A DNA stretch of 64,000 nucleotides from Avidesulfovibrio sp964369685 (GTDB taxonomy: Bacteria > Desulfobacterota > Desulfovibrionia > Desulfovibrionales > Desulfovibrionaceae), in NCBI GenBank assembly GCA_964369685.1, contig CAYJFB010000003.1:76283-140282 (forward strand), read 5' to 3'. Below, piece after piece: positions 55,254 to 63,961 of the stretch. The position numbers and the translations under genes were made by a program. The notes beneath the pieces were generated by a model that ran no database searches, was not told where the DNA came from, and saw nothing but the letters and a program-made list of their open reading frames with translations. Each line of letters begins with the position of its first letter. Position 1 is the stretch's first letter.

Positions 55254-56885
55254 TTACAGTTTAGGGGTTGGGAGAGGGAGTTTCAGAAGGGCAAAAGGCA
55301 TCGCCGAGACAAAAAGTCCTAAAGGTGCTTGGTGACGTTTAAATTCACTGCTGCGTAATCGTTGTGCAACATTTTCCAGTTCTTGAGGATTGAGTGTTGG
55401 GCAAATGGCATAGCTTGGCAGTGTTTGACCTTCGACAATGTTGTGCAACGCGGCATCAAGTTTATCATAAGGAGGTAAGCTGTCTTGATCTTTTTGTCCC
55501 GGGCGCAGTTCTGCGGAAGGAGCTTTATCAATCGTGTTTTGTGGAATGACATTAGCACCGTGGCATTCATTATAGTATGATGCTAAGCGATAGACATCTG
55601 TTTTATAGATATCGGCAATCGGTGCCAAGCCTCCTGCCAAATCTCCATACAGTGTTCCATAGCCCATAGCGACTTCTGATTTGTTGCCCGTTGCCAAAAG
55701 CAGTGTTTGAAATTTATTGGCATGAGCCATAAGTAAACTGCCGCGAATCCGTGCTTGAATATTTTCTTCTGTCACGTCGGCGTTTTTATCTTGAAAAACA
55801 GGTGCCAATGTTTGTTCAAAGGCGTCCATCAGGTTTTTTATAGGCAATGTATGGGTTTTGATTCCCAGATTGTTTGCAAGTGTTGTTGCGTCGTCAAGGC
55901 TTCCTTGACTTGACCACGGCGAAGGCATCAAAAATCCTGTAACTTGGCCGGCTCCCACTGCATCAACCGCAAGAGCCGCTACCACAGCAGAATCGATTCC
56001 ACCTGAAAGACCGAGCACAACACCGGAAAAACCGTTTTTTCGAACATAGTCACGGATGCCAAGCACCAATGTATGCCATATTGCGTTGAAGTGACTTTCT
56101 GCGTTGGGCGCCGTCGGTTCAATTTTTTGGGGTGGTTCATTTGTTTGTGTGTGCAGTTCATCGAGGTTTTCCAAGAGGATCTCTTGTTTCCAGGGAATGG
56201 CTTGTGTTTGTATTTGACCTCGACTGTTGATCGTCATACTTCCGCCCGCAAAAACCCAGCTGCCTGAACCACCGACAGGATTGACTCTCAATAACGGTAC
56301 AGAAACAGCGGTCGCGGTTTTTGTCAAACGCGCTTCCAATGCCTGCCAAGAGCCGCTTTCAAAAGGTTCACAGTCCAACACAATCAATGCCAAACTTTGT
56401 TCGGGGACCTTGATTAATCCCTCTGTTTCTCCCAACATGACGGCAACAGGACCACATTCAAGTTGGCAGGTTGCCACAGGGACTTGTTTTGTTTTTTGGG
56501 TTGCATAGCGTGCAGTGCCGTAAGACAAGGCCTCGGTAAGCGGCCGCGCTGTCAGACGTTGTACAGAGCCTTTATTGAGCAAGTAGACGGCACTGTTTAG
56601 GGTTTGTTCGTCTTCAAGCCATTCGGGAGCACCAACAATTAAAGCAGGTCCTGTTTGCAATTCCATAGCCAATGTATGAAGTTCTTCTTGGCAACAACGC
56701 AAAAAAGGTTGCATACCAAAGAGCTCTTCCAACGGAGCACCGCTGATCGCCAACTCGGGAGCCACGCACACAACAGGCGTTTTTTCTGAAGCAATCACCG
56801 CACCCTCAACAGCACGACGGATTTGTTTGGCATTCCATTTTGGATCGCCAATTTGGAGATTCAGTTGCAATAAAGCAATGTTCAT
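55254..56885 (-). CDS. nadE: NAD+ synthetase with degenerate glutaminase domain
   Basis: A 543-residue two-domain NAD synthetase. The C-terminal synthetase is intact: ATP P-loop LGLSGGIDSAVVAAL (about residue 285), LLATGNKSEVAMGYGTLYGD and PSAELRPGQKDQDSLP. The N-terminal nitrilase-like domain keeps Glu44 (APELAISG), but the cysteine of the usual ICEDIW is Gly152 (VMLGETEG) and the catalytic Lys before LPNYG is replaced (TARPLTEALSYG). It probably cannot use glutamine and relies on free ammonia. The ATG at 56885 follows AAGGATTG. It lies 49 bases after dapB on the same strand. Confidence 0.9.
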   Translation of the reverse strand: MNIALLQLNLQIGDPKWNAKQIRRAVEGAVIASEKTPVVCVAPELAISGAPLEELFGMQPFLRCCQEELHTLAMELQTGPALIVGAPEWLEDEQTLNSAVYLLNKGSVQRLTARPLTEALSYGTARYATQKTKQVPVATCQLECGPVAVMLGETEGLIKVPEQSLALIVLDCEPFESGSWQALEARLTKTATAVSVPLLRVNPVGGSGSWVFAGGSMTINSRGQIQTQAIPWKQEILLENLDELHTQTNEPPQKIEPTAPNAESHFNAIWHTLVLGIRDYVRKNGFSGVVLGLSGGIDSAVVAALAVDAVGAGQVTGFLMPSPWSSQGSLDDATTLANNLGIKTHTLPIKNLMDAFEQTLAPVFQDKNADVTEENIQARIRGSLLMAHANKFQTLLLATGNKSEVAMGYGTLYGDLAGGLAPIADIYKTDVYRLASYYNECHGANVIPQNTIDKAPSAELRPGQKDQDSLPPYDKLDAALHNIVEGQTLPSYAICPTLNPQELENVAQRLRSSEFKRHQAPLGLFVSAMPFALLKLPLPTPKL

Positions 56886-56934
56886 GAGCGTCAATCCTTC
56901 AAGTCGTTTGTGAAAAAATATATATTTTAATGAG

Positions 56935-57720
56935 TTAAATATCACCAAAGACGTCTTGCATGGAATACAATTTGCCCGGTTTTTGTTGAGCCAGCCATTG
57001 TGACGCACGCAAGGCGCCGCTTGCAAAAGTGGATCTGGAGTGTGCATGATGTGTCACTTCAATACGTTCACCTTCGCCGACAAAATATACGGTATGAACA
57101 CCAACAACATCACCACCGCGTAGGGTTTGAATGCCTATTTCGTTTTTCGGACGTTCACCAATCAATCCGTCACGCGCATAACATCCCACATCGGCAAGAT
57201 TCCATTCTTTGGCTTCAGCCAAGCATTCGGCCAGACGCAGTGCTGTGCCGCTGGGTGCGTCTTTTTTCTTGTTGTGGTGCATTTCAACCATTTCCAGATC
57301 GTAGTCATTGCCGAGGGCTTTCACCAAGCGTGGTAGTGTGGCAAGCAGTGCACTGACACCGATACTCATGTTTGGTGAAAGAAAAAGCGGTAATTTTTGA
57401 GCGGATTCAGCGAGTTTGTTTTTTTCAACTTCTGTAAAACCCGTTGTTCCAATAACCATAGGCGTTTGATATTGTTCAGCAATAGGCAGTGTAGCCATGG
57501 TGACATGAGGTGCCGTAAAATCAATAAGGACGGTTTTTTTGATCTGTGCCAACAAGGCTGCCGGTTCGCTTTCGCAAGGGATGCTTCCAGAGGAAAGCGT
57601 CTGCAAGGCTTCGGGGCGATCAATAAAACCCGCTATCGGAATTTGACGTTCTTGAGCTAATTGAGCAATGGTTGTACCCATGCGTCCGCCTGCACCCATG
57701 ATAACAATAGAACATGCCAT
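56935..57720 (-). CDS. dapB: 4-Hydroxy-tetrahydrodipicolinate reductase
   Basis: A 261-residue NAD(P)H-dependent enzyme of the diaminopimelate/lysine pathway. N-terminal Rossmann motif IMGAGGRMGTTI, IDFTAPHVT, GTTGF, the catalytic EMHHNKKKDAPSGTA (His pair and Lys), and C-terminal HHAHSRSTFASGAL. Start ATG behind AAGGAAAG. It precedes nadE and follows the zinc-ribbon gene, all on the minus strand. Confidence 0.95.
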   Translation of the reverse strand: MACSIVIMGAGGRMGTTIAQLAQERQIPIAGFIDRPEALQTLSSGSIPCESEPAALLAQIKKTVLIDFTAPHVTMATLPIAEQYQTPMVIGTTGFTEVEKNKLAESAQKLPLFLSPNMSIGVSALLATLPRLVKALGNDYDLEMVEMHHNKKKDAPSGTALRLAECLAEAKEWNLADVGCYARDGLIGERPKNEIGIQTLRGGDVVGVHTVYFVGEGERIEVTHHAHSRSTFASGALRASQWLAQQKPGKLYSMQDVFGDI

Positions 57721-57861
57721 AATTTCTTTCCTTGCTTATGTGTTCATAGCGCGAGAAGATCCTTACCAACAAGGCTCTCTGAGGTATTTTGTTTGAAAAT
57801 GAACAAGGTCTGACAAACGAATATGAAGAATGTATGTATCACTAAAATGTATAAAGAAAAT

Positions 57862-58071
57862 TCAAATTCTATCAAGATATAAGCCATCTAGAAAAGATTC
57901 CATAACATCATCAGCCACAGCGATAAATTGTTCAATGGGAAAGGTGTTGTTACACGCCGAACAATGCATTTGTGCCGAACGACATGAGCGTTCAATGGAA
58001 AGTTGTTCTTGACAGTTGGGGCAAGGCAATGTTGTTTGCGCGGTACGTTTTATACCAAAACCAAAATGCAT
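57862..58071 (-). CDS. Small zinc-ribbon protein
   Basis: A 69-residue cytoplasmic protein with two CxxC pairs, CPNC (about residues 17-20) and CSAC (about 37-40), and one further Cys between them, a rubredoxin/zinc-ribbon-like arrangement. The C-terminus (FIAVADDVMESFLDGLYLDR) is helical and acidic. The ATG at 58071 follows a strong GGAGG. The partner is unknown; similar small dual-CxxC proteins are common in Desulfovibrio and their function is not established. It is 141 bases upstream of dapB. Confidence 0.78.
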   Translation of the reverse strand: MHFGFGIKRTAQTTLPCPNCQEQLSIERSCRSAQMHCSACNNTFPIEQFIAVADDVMESFLDGLYLDRI

Positions 58072-58282
58072 AAAGCCTCCTGTGCGCACGTGCTATTTTT
58101 TGTGCCACACACAGTGTTGAATAAAAGTGTTCTTGGTGATGTGTAAGTATAAAGCACATTGTTTTGCGAGTCGAGTTTTTTTGTGTTGTATAAAGTATGG
58201 AATAGGGGTGTTTATTGCTTGTATCTAACGTGTATATATGATAAATTAATTTTTTAATTACATTTAGAATTAGAGATGTGTT

Positions 58283-59044
58283 ATGTCTTTTGATTGGATT
58301 GATCCGCGGACATTTTTTTTGGAGCCGTATAAATGGACAGAACCCTATATACTTGATGGGGACGACGCACACCATCTTATGCGTGTTTTGCGTTTGCGAG
58401 TAGGAGATTTCATTCGTTTGTTGGACGGTGAAGGCCGCGAGGGGACATTCCAAATTGCGAGTCAAACAAAACGTGAAATCTTTTTGACCTTGGAAGACGA
58501 GCGATATCATCCACGTCCGCAATCAGGGGTGATCCTCGCTGCCGCGTGGACAAAAGCGGCACGGAAAACATGGATTTTTGAAAAAGCTGTTGAATTCGGT
58601 GCTGTCGGAATTTGGTTTTGGCAAGCGGAACGCAGTCAATTTCCTGTGCCTGAGCAACCAAAAGAGACATGGCGTGCGCAAATGATTGCCGGTGCGAAGC
58701 AATGCCGCAATCCTTGGTTGCCTGTCTTGCGCACTTTTCCCAACGGCCTGGATGATCTGTTGCAAACAGCCTCCGCCGAAGGGATAAGACACCGTCACGC
58801 TCTTTTTGAAACAACCCTGCATCCTCCACTTATGTTGACGCCGCAACTTTTGGCACAATCTGGACTTACTTTATGTATTATCGGTCCTGAAGGCGGCTTG
58901 GCTCCTACAGAGGTTACAACGTTACAGAGTGCCGATTGTCTTGCTTTGTCGCTCGGTGAACGTGTTTTGCGTTGGGAGACAGCCGCTGTGCTCTGTTTAG
59001 GTTTACATTGGTGGGGCGGAGCGATCCATGCAGAAAAGAAATGA
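58283..59044 (+). CDS. rsmE: 16S rRNA (uracil-1498-N3) methyltransferase RsmE
   Basis: A 253-residue SPOUT-class methyltransferase with an N-terminal PUA-like domain and C-terminal knotted domain. Motifs are HHLMRVLRLRVGD, EKAVEFGAVGIWF, IGPEGGLAPTEV and LGERVLRWETAAV, the SAM-binding knot. It methylates U1498 of 16S rRNA. The usual E-K-C/L-TEL region is present as QCRNPWLP. The DUF616 glycosyltransferase gene starts inside its last codons. Confidence 0.93.
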   Translation: MSFDWIDPRTFFLEPYKWTEPYILDGDDAHHLMRVLRLRVGDFIRLLDGEGREGTFQIASQTKREIFLTLEDERYHPRPQSGVILAAAWTKAARKTWIFEKAVEFGAVGIWFWQAERSQFPVPEQPKETWRAQMIAGAKQCRNPWLPVLRTFPNGLDDLLQTASAEGIRHRHALFETTLHPPLMLTPQLLAQSGLTLCIIGPEGGLAPTEVTTLQSADCLALSLGERVLRWETAAVLCLGLHWWGGAIHAEKK

Positions 59045-59981
59045 CATTGAAGCTTTTGCAAAAAAACAACAGTCGATTCTCAAAACACTGAAGACGTATA
59101 CTGCACAGCGTGAAGCTTTATATGTACAACTTGCTGCGTGTTCAAAAGACGAAAATACCGCATACGGTACACATCTGTTTGCATTGCTTGTGTTGCAAGT
59201 GCGTATATTGAAAAGACAACTCGCGTTGCAACAACTTCGGCTTAAAAATCCTGTGTTGCGCCTTTCTGAATATAAGCAAACGAAAACAAAACGTACAGCG
59301 CGTGTTGTCGTGTATACAGCTATATCGGGTAAGTATGACACGCTACGAGAACACTCGTGGTTTTGTGATGAATGGGATTATGTGTGTTTTACAGACAACA
59401 ATAGATGTTCTTCTGCATTGTGGGATGTGCGCGCTATGGACTCGCATCATGTTGCCTTCCGTGGTGATCCTCAACTCCGTGCACGGTGGTATAAATTGTT
59501 TGCACACCGTCTTTTCCCTGAGTATCAATACAGTATCTGGGTGGACGGTAATATTGATGTTTGCGATCGTTTCTTACAAATTCGTGCGTATGAGTGTATA
59601 CGACAGAAGGTACTGATGTGTCTTGCGCGGCATCCTTCAAGAGTCTGTGCCTATGACGAAGCCTTGGCTTGTATGCAGCTTAAAAAAGATACTATTGAAA
59701 AGATTCAAAACACGATGCTGTTTTTAAAAACACAAGGTTACCCAGAAATCAACGGTTTGTATGAAACCAACATTTTGATTCGTGAGCACAACCACCCGCG
59801 TCTGATAAAAACAATGGAAATTTGGTGGCAGATGCTGTATGAGTTCTCAAAACGCGATCAGTTGAGTTTTTGTTTTGCCCATTGGCTAGATCCGTATACT
59901 ATACTTCCATTGTTTCATGAATCTGATACAATTGAAAATACAAAGCATTTTTTACGCCGTGCGCATAAGATCAGCATGTGA
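59028..59981 (+). CDS. DUF616-type (TOD1/MUCI70-like) glycosyltransferase
   Basis: A 317-residue protein whose last 230 residues fit the PF04765 (DUF616) glycosyltransferase family. Segments are VVVYTAISGKYDTL, DYVCFTDN, ARWYKLFAHRLFPEYQY, the metal/donor motif SIWVDGNIDV, CLARHPSRVCAYDEA and GLYETNILIREHN. The first 90 residues are a charged helical, coiled-coil-like extension that is not part of the domain. There is no signal or membrane helix, so it acts in the cytoplasm, probably on a surface glycan. It starts 17 bases before the rsmE stop in another frame, so it is translationally coupled. Confidence 0.82.
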   Translation: MQKRNDIEAFAKKQQSILKTLKTYTAQREALYVQLAACSKDENTAYGTHLFALLVLQVRILKRQLALQQLRLKNPVLRLSEYKQTKTKRTARVVVYTAISGKYDTLREHSWFCDEWDYVCFTDNNRCSSALWDVRAMDSHHVAFRGDPQLRARWYKLFAHRLFPEYQYSIWVDGNIDVCDRFLQIRAYECIRQKVLMCLARHPSRVCAYDEALACMQLKKDTIEKIQNTMLFLKTQGYPEINGLYETNILIREHNHPRLIKTMEIWWQMLYEFSKRDQLSFCFAHWLDPYTILPLFHESDTIENTKHFLRRAHKISM

Positions 59982-59998
59982 ATGTTTTTTATTGGCAG

Positions 59999-60007
59999 TG
60001 TTATAAT
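59999..60007 (+). promoter_or_regulatory. Extended -10 promoter of the cyclophilin gene
   Basis: TGTTATAAT: a perfect TATAAT (60002-60007) preceded by TG at the extended -10 position. No good -35 at 17 bases. It implies a leader of about 180 bases before the start at 60196. Confidence 0.45.
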
Positions 60008-60195
60008 GTGTGTTTTTTTTCATGTTCGATGTTTGGTGATGAATTTTGACATGTGATTGATGATTTATTTACTTTTTTTTGCTTGTTTTTTTTTATTTAT
60101 CGATGTATTCAACTTTGTTGAATTTTTGGCGAGAAAAAACGTTGGTGTTTTTGCTGTTTTATTTTTTACTTTGATGCGGTTTGGGAGGTTGGTTC

Positions 60196-60765
60196 ATGAA
60201 AACATGGTTGTTTGTTTGTGCGTTGGTGCTGGCTTTGTATGGCGTGGCGCAAGGGGCAGAGATGCCAAAAGTGCGTATGGAGACAAGCTACGGAAGTTTT
60301 GTGATTGAGCTTGATCCTGAAAAAGCTCCGAAAACAGTGAGTAATTTTTTACATTACGTCAAAACCGGTTATTATGACAACACTATCTTTCATCGGGTCA
60401 TTCCCGGTTTTGTCATTCAAGGTGGCGGGTTGACTGCAAACATGCGTGAAAAACCCAATGATAAAAAACCGATAAAAAATGAAGCCAACAATGGACTGAC
60501 AAACAAACGCTATAGTTTATCCATGGCGCGGACATCTGATCCCCATTCGGCAACGAGTCAATTTTTTATTAATCTTGCTGACAATCGGAGTTTGAATTTT
60601 CGTTCGACAAAAGATGCTGAATACGGATATGCCGTGTTTGGGCGTGTCGTTGAAGGGATGGATGTTGTTGATCGGATCGCTGCTGTACCGACAAAACGTT
60701 CCGGAATGCATGACGATGTGCCTTCTGAATCTATAACAATTCTTCGGGTTACGCCTGTCCAATAA
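60196..60765 (+). CDS. Periplasmic cyclophilin-type peptidylprolyl isomerase
   Basis: A 189-residue exported cyclophilin (PpiA/PpiB family) that speeds proline isomerisation in the periplasm. Signal peptide to about residue 20 (AQG-AE). Core: VSNFLHYVKTGYYDNTIFHRVIPGFVIQGGG cited by position about 46-76, with the catalytic Arg in FHRVI, then SMARTSDPHSATSQFFINL and GYAVFGRVVEGMDVVD. Start ATG behind GGGAGG. Followed by the tRNA-Phe genes. Confidence 0.93.
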   Translation: MKTWLFVCALVLALYGVAQGAEMPKVRMETSYGSFVIELDPEKAPKTVSNFLHYVKTGYYDNTIFHRVIPGFVIQGGGLTANMREKPNDKKPIKNEANNGLTNKRYSLSMARTSDPHSATSQFFINLADNRSLNFRSTKDAEYGYAVFGRVVEGMDVVDRIAAVPTKRSGMHDDVPSESITILRVTPVQ

Positions 60766-60845
60766 GACAGCGTGTCTTTATGAGGTTAAATTCTTTGAGA
60801 AAAAAAGAAAAATATATAAAAAAGAAAAAAATCTCATAAAAACAC

Positions 60846-60874
60846 TTGCCAAGTTTCTGTGTTTCGCGTATTTC
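60846..60874 (+). promoter_or_regulatory. Sigma-70 promoter of the tRNA-Phe genes
   Basis: TTGCCA (60846-60851), 17 bases, TATTTC (60869-60874). The start would fall about 60881, just before the first tRNA at 60887. Confidence 0.5.
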
Positions 60875-60886
60875 CTTTCAAGTGTT

Positions 60887-60962
60887 GCCGAGGTAGCTCA
60901 GTTGGTAGAGCAGGGGACTGAAAATCCCCGTGTCGGGAGTTCAATTCTCTCCCTCGGCACCA
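60887..60962 (+). tRNA. tRNA-Phe (GAA), copy 1
   Basis: 76 bases with encoded CCA. Acceptor GCCGAGG/CCTCGGC, anticodon stem GGGGA/TCCCC with loop CTGAAAA, anticodon GAA. T-loop TTCAATT. Confidence 0.97.
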
Positions 60963-61042
60963 TACAGAAAAAATGTGAAAATTGAAAAGCGTGATGGTTT
61001 ATATCTTTAAGCAATGAAATGATATAAAAAAACACAAGTGTT

Positions 61043-61118
61043 GCCGAGGTAGCTCAGTTGGTAGAGCAGGGGACTGAAAATCCCCGTGTCGGGAGTTCAA
61101 TTCTCTCCCTCGGCACCA
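61043..61118 (+). tRNA. tRNA-Phe (GAA), copy 2
   Basis: Identical in all 76 bases to the copy at 60887-60962 and 156 bases downstream. Followed by a good terminator. Confidence 0.97.
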
Positions 61119-61131
61119 TACAGAAAAGACG

Positions 61132-61166
61132 ATGACTTGTATTTTTGATACAAGTCATTTTTTTTT
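61132..61166 (+). terminator. Intrinsic terminator after tRNA-Phe
   Basis: ATGACTTGTAT (61132-61142) and ATACAAGTCAT (61148-61158) form a perfect 11-bp stem over TTTTG, followed by eight Ts. Confidence 0.92.
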
Positions 61167-61182
61167 GTGGACGACATGTTTT

Positions 61183-62205
61183 TTATAGAACACGATTTTT
61201 ATCAAAATCTATCCATAAGAAGCCATGTTGGAGGCGAAGTATGAGACCGCCCGCAAGGCGCCATTGTTTGGGGCGTTGTTGGCGTTGAATGGCGTTGTCT
61301 ATTTGAAAAAAAATTTCTGCTCGCCCTTGTCCGCCGTGGGTCTGTGCCATATGCTGTACTAGACGATGATAGAGGCGCAGACGAGCGGCGCGGGGTAAAC
61401 AAAGGATTTTTGTTTCTTGAAGGCGGAGGCCGTGAGTGTATGTTTCTGTCTGTGCCAAAACAGGGTCAAGTAAGGTGTTCCAATAGCTTTCGTCTTCACG
61501 AGCCATCATCCACAATTGTTTGATAGAGCGATGGATTGCAGGATTTTCTTTTTTAAGCACTGGCAATATGTGATGCCGTATGCGGTTACGACGAAAGGCA
61601 TCTGTTGCATTTGAGGGATCGTCTTGCCATACAATGTTAATTTCTTTTAGGCATTGTTCAATGTGCGTGCGCGGAACATGCAAAAGAGGGCGTATGAGGC
61701 GCCTTTTCAAGTCAACAGCCTGCATACCGGCCAACGCCGGCCAGCCTGTTCCGCGGATTAAGCGCATGAGCACGTCTTCGGTCAAGTCGTCTGCTTGATG
61801 TGCTAACGCGATCCAGCGACAGTTGTGTTCTTGGCGGACATTTTCAAAAAAACGATAGCGTATGATCCTGCCTGCTTCTTCAATTCCACATTGTTGTTCT
61901 CTTGCAAAGCCTTGCACATCAGCGTATTCAATCTGACAAGGTAGATTGAGGCGTTTTGCCAAAGCTGAAACAGCTTGTGCGTCTTCTTTTGCATTGTCTC
62001 GTAGCCCGTGATTCATGTGTGCGATAACACACGGTATGTGCAATGTGCCAAGAATTATCGAGAGAGCCATAGAATCGGCGCCGCCTGAACACGCAACCAC
62101 AAAAGAAAACGGTTCCATAGACGGCGTTGTGGGTAGATGCTCGAGTTCCAGTCGTACCGTTTGCTGTAAATGAGACAGCGTTGGCAATGCAGAAAACATA
62201 TTCAT
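61183..62205 (-). CDS. tilS: tRNA(Ile)-lysidine synthase
   Basis: A 340-residue N-type ATP pyrophosphatase that makes lysidine at C34 of tRNA-Ile(CAU). P-loop VVACSGGADSMALS, AHMNHGLRDNAKED, GIEEAGRIIRYRFF, AHQADDLTEDVLMRLIRGTG, DPSNATDAFRRNRIRHHILP. The C-terminal part is short for the family (many are 430 or more), so it is the minimal type, with only a small tail (QRQQRPKQWRLAGGLILRL). The ATG at 62205 lacks a clear ribosome site; a TTG lies at 62220. Confidence 0.93.
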   Translation of the reverse strand: MNMFSALPTLSHLQQTVRLELEHLPTTPSMEPFSFVVACSGGADSMALSIILGTLHIPCVIAHMNHGLRDNAKEDAQAVSALAKRLNLPCQIEYADVQGFAREQQCGIEEAGRIIRYRFFENVRQEHNCRWIALAHQADDLTEDVLMRLIRGTGWPALAGMQAVDLKRRLIRPLLHVPRTHIEQCLKEINIVWQDDPSNATDAFRRNRIRHHILPVLKKENPAIHRSIKQLWMMAREDESYWNTLLDPVLAQTETYTHGLRLQETKILCLPRAARLRLYHRLVQHMAQTHGGQGRAEIFFQIDNAIQRQQRPKQWRLAGGLILRLQHGFLWIDFDKNRVL

Positions 62206-62638
62206 AAAAATGGTACTCAAAAGACAATGATTGTTTAAAGGAACATCATTGTTAACTTTTATTACATGTTGTAAAAAGAGCCAGACAGGTTGAAGGCATG
62301 ATTAAATAATGATATATTGATAATATACGAAATATGTTGTGTTTTATGCTCATAGATACAGAAAATAATAACATATTTTACGGTATAGAAATGCGTTTAT
62401 TATGGTGGGTGGGCAACATTTGCACACCTTTTTGGATGATATACGTTTTTTTTTGCAAACAATATGCTTAGTCTTGTGTGTATGTCAACTTTGTTTGCGT
62501 TTTTTTGTCGTGCTATAGTGAATTGAGTCTGTTTATTTGTTGGAATAAAAATTGCAATATTTTTACTGTATTGTGATATTTTTTACACTGTTGATGTACG
62601 CAAGAGAGACACAGCAGTCAAGCCGAGGAGTTGGAAGA
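62206..62638. other. Divergent intergenic region tilS / Slam-like gene
   Basis: 433 AT-rich bases without a credible gene. The only clear structure is ACAATGAT (62224-62231) with ATCATTGT (62245-62252), close to the tilS start. Promoters for both genes are expected but not recognised. Confidence 0.4.
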
Positions 62639-63952
62639 ATGCGGTTACGAATTTTTTCGATAGTGTTTTTTCTCTGTTATTTTTTATTGCCGAATCAGGT
62701 TTTTTCGGCTCCTTTAGCGGAAGATATTGCCAAAGCTGAAGCCTTGGTACAGCAAGCACAGTATACAGACGCCTTTGAGGCGTTTATGGAGCTCGTGCGC
62801 GAATATCCCGATGATTTTTCTGTCAATCTCGGCGCGGCACGGACGGCTGTATTGGCAAATAAACTTCCGATAGCACACATGTTTTATCAGCGTTTGGTGA
62901 CAACATTGCCGGATAATGCTGTGTTGCGCGTGGAGCTTGCTACATTGCTTGAACGTATGGGGCAGCATGAACAAGCTGAAGCAGAACTGACCGAAGCACG
63001 CCGTCTGGATCCTGATATGGTGGCTGCAACGTTGCCTCGACAGGGCGATACACAACAATATGCAGTCAGTACGTTGGAAGCAAGTTTTCGACTTACGAGC
63101 GGTTATGTGTATGACAGCAACATAAACAGCGGTCCTTCGTTGCGCGGTGTGATGTTGGGTTCATTGCCGATTATTTTAAATACAGAAAGCGTTGCGCAAA
63201 GCGCTTCCGGTTTTTACCTTCATGCAACCGGTGACGTGGCGTGGCGTGCCAATGCAGACACGCCGTGGTGGGTTGTCGGCGACGCATCAGGATATCAACG
63301 TTGGTATGACAGCACCTCGCCGCGGCGAGATTTGACTTTTGGACGTGTTGCCGCAGGCCTGCGTTATTTATCATCAAATTTTTTGGGTGAAGTGCGTTTA
63401 AAAACTGACATGGTTTTGGAAAATAACAAACAATCAAGCAATCTATACGGTGCAGAAAGCAGTTTTATTTACGCTATGAAACCACAAACGCATCTGCTTT
63501 TCCGCGCAGGGCTTGAACATCGAGAAGATCTCAACACAAAAGGGCGGAGCGGTACCTATACTTGGGGTGGACCATATCTACGTTACTATTTTGGTACAGC
63601 CAACCATTCAATATTACTCGGTTTCAGAGGTTATACCGCTGTAACGAATGAACAAAGGTATAGATATGATGGAATTGAACCCAGTTTGACTGTGGCGTTG
63701 AATCTTCCGTGGGAAAGCCAACTGATTTTCTCAGGTTCATGGCATAATGAAGATTATCAAGGCAGTGCAACCATTTTTGATACAGAAAAACGTCGGGATC
63801 AACAATGGCGTGGCTCAATTTTTGCTATAAAAAAGATTACAGATTGGTTGAGTGTTGAACTCAGCTACCAGTACACAGACAATAATTCCAATTCAGATTT
63901 ATACACTTATGATCAACACATGATTACAGCCGGTATGAGTTTGAGTTTTTAG
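62639..63952 (+). CDS. Slam-like outer-membrane protein (TPR plus DUF560 barrel)
   Basis: A 437-residue exported protein. Signal peptide to about residue 24 (VFSA-PL). TPR repeats occupy about 26-120 (EDIAKAEALVQQAQYTDAF..., LGAARTAVLANKLPIAHMFY..., LLERMGQHEQAEAELTEA). The rest alternates beta strands and ends in Phe (SLSF), as in barrel proteins, with the DUF560 (surface lipoprotein assembly modifier) pattern SGYVYDSNIN. Slam proteins move lipoproteins or other cargo across the outer membrane. The ATG at 62639 follows GAGGAG. The next gene begins ten bases later, so a co-expressed cargo or partner is likely. Confidence 0.8.
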   Translation: MRLRIFSIVFFLCYFLLPNQVFSAPLAEDIAKAEALVQQAQYTDAFEAFMELVREYPDDFSVNLGAARTAVLANKLPIAHMFYQRLVTTLPDNAVLRVELATLLERMGQHEQAEAELTEARRLDPDMVAATLPRQGDTQQYAVSTLEASFRLTSGYVYDSNINSGPSLRGVMLGSLPIILNTESVAQSASGFYLHATGDVAWRANADTPWWVVGDASGYQRWYDSTSPRRDLTFGRVAAGLRYLSSNFLGEVRLKTDMVLENNKQSSNLYGAESSFIYAMKPQTHLLFRAGLEHREDLNTKGRSGTYTWGGPYLRYYFGTANHSILLGFRGYTAVTNEQRYRYDGIEPSLTVALNLPWESQLIFSGSWHNEDYQGSATIFDTEKRRDQQWRGSIFAIKKITDWLSVELSYQYTDNNSNSDLYTYDQHMITAGMSLSF

Positions 63953-63961
63953 GAGGTTTTT

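Larger units (their letters stand above)
60879..61127 (+). repeat. Tandem duplication carrying tRNA-Phe
   Basis: The identity extends beyond the tRNA: CAAGTGTT before and TACAGAAAA after are shared, giving two identical 93-base units (60879-60971 and 61035-61127) separated by 63 unrelated bases. Confidence 0.85.
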
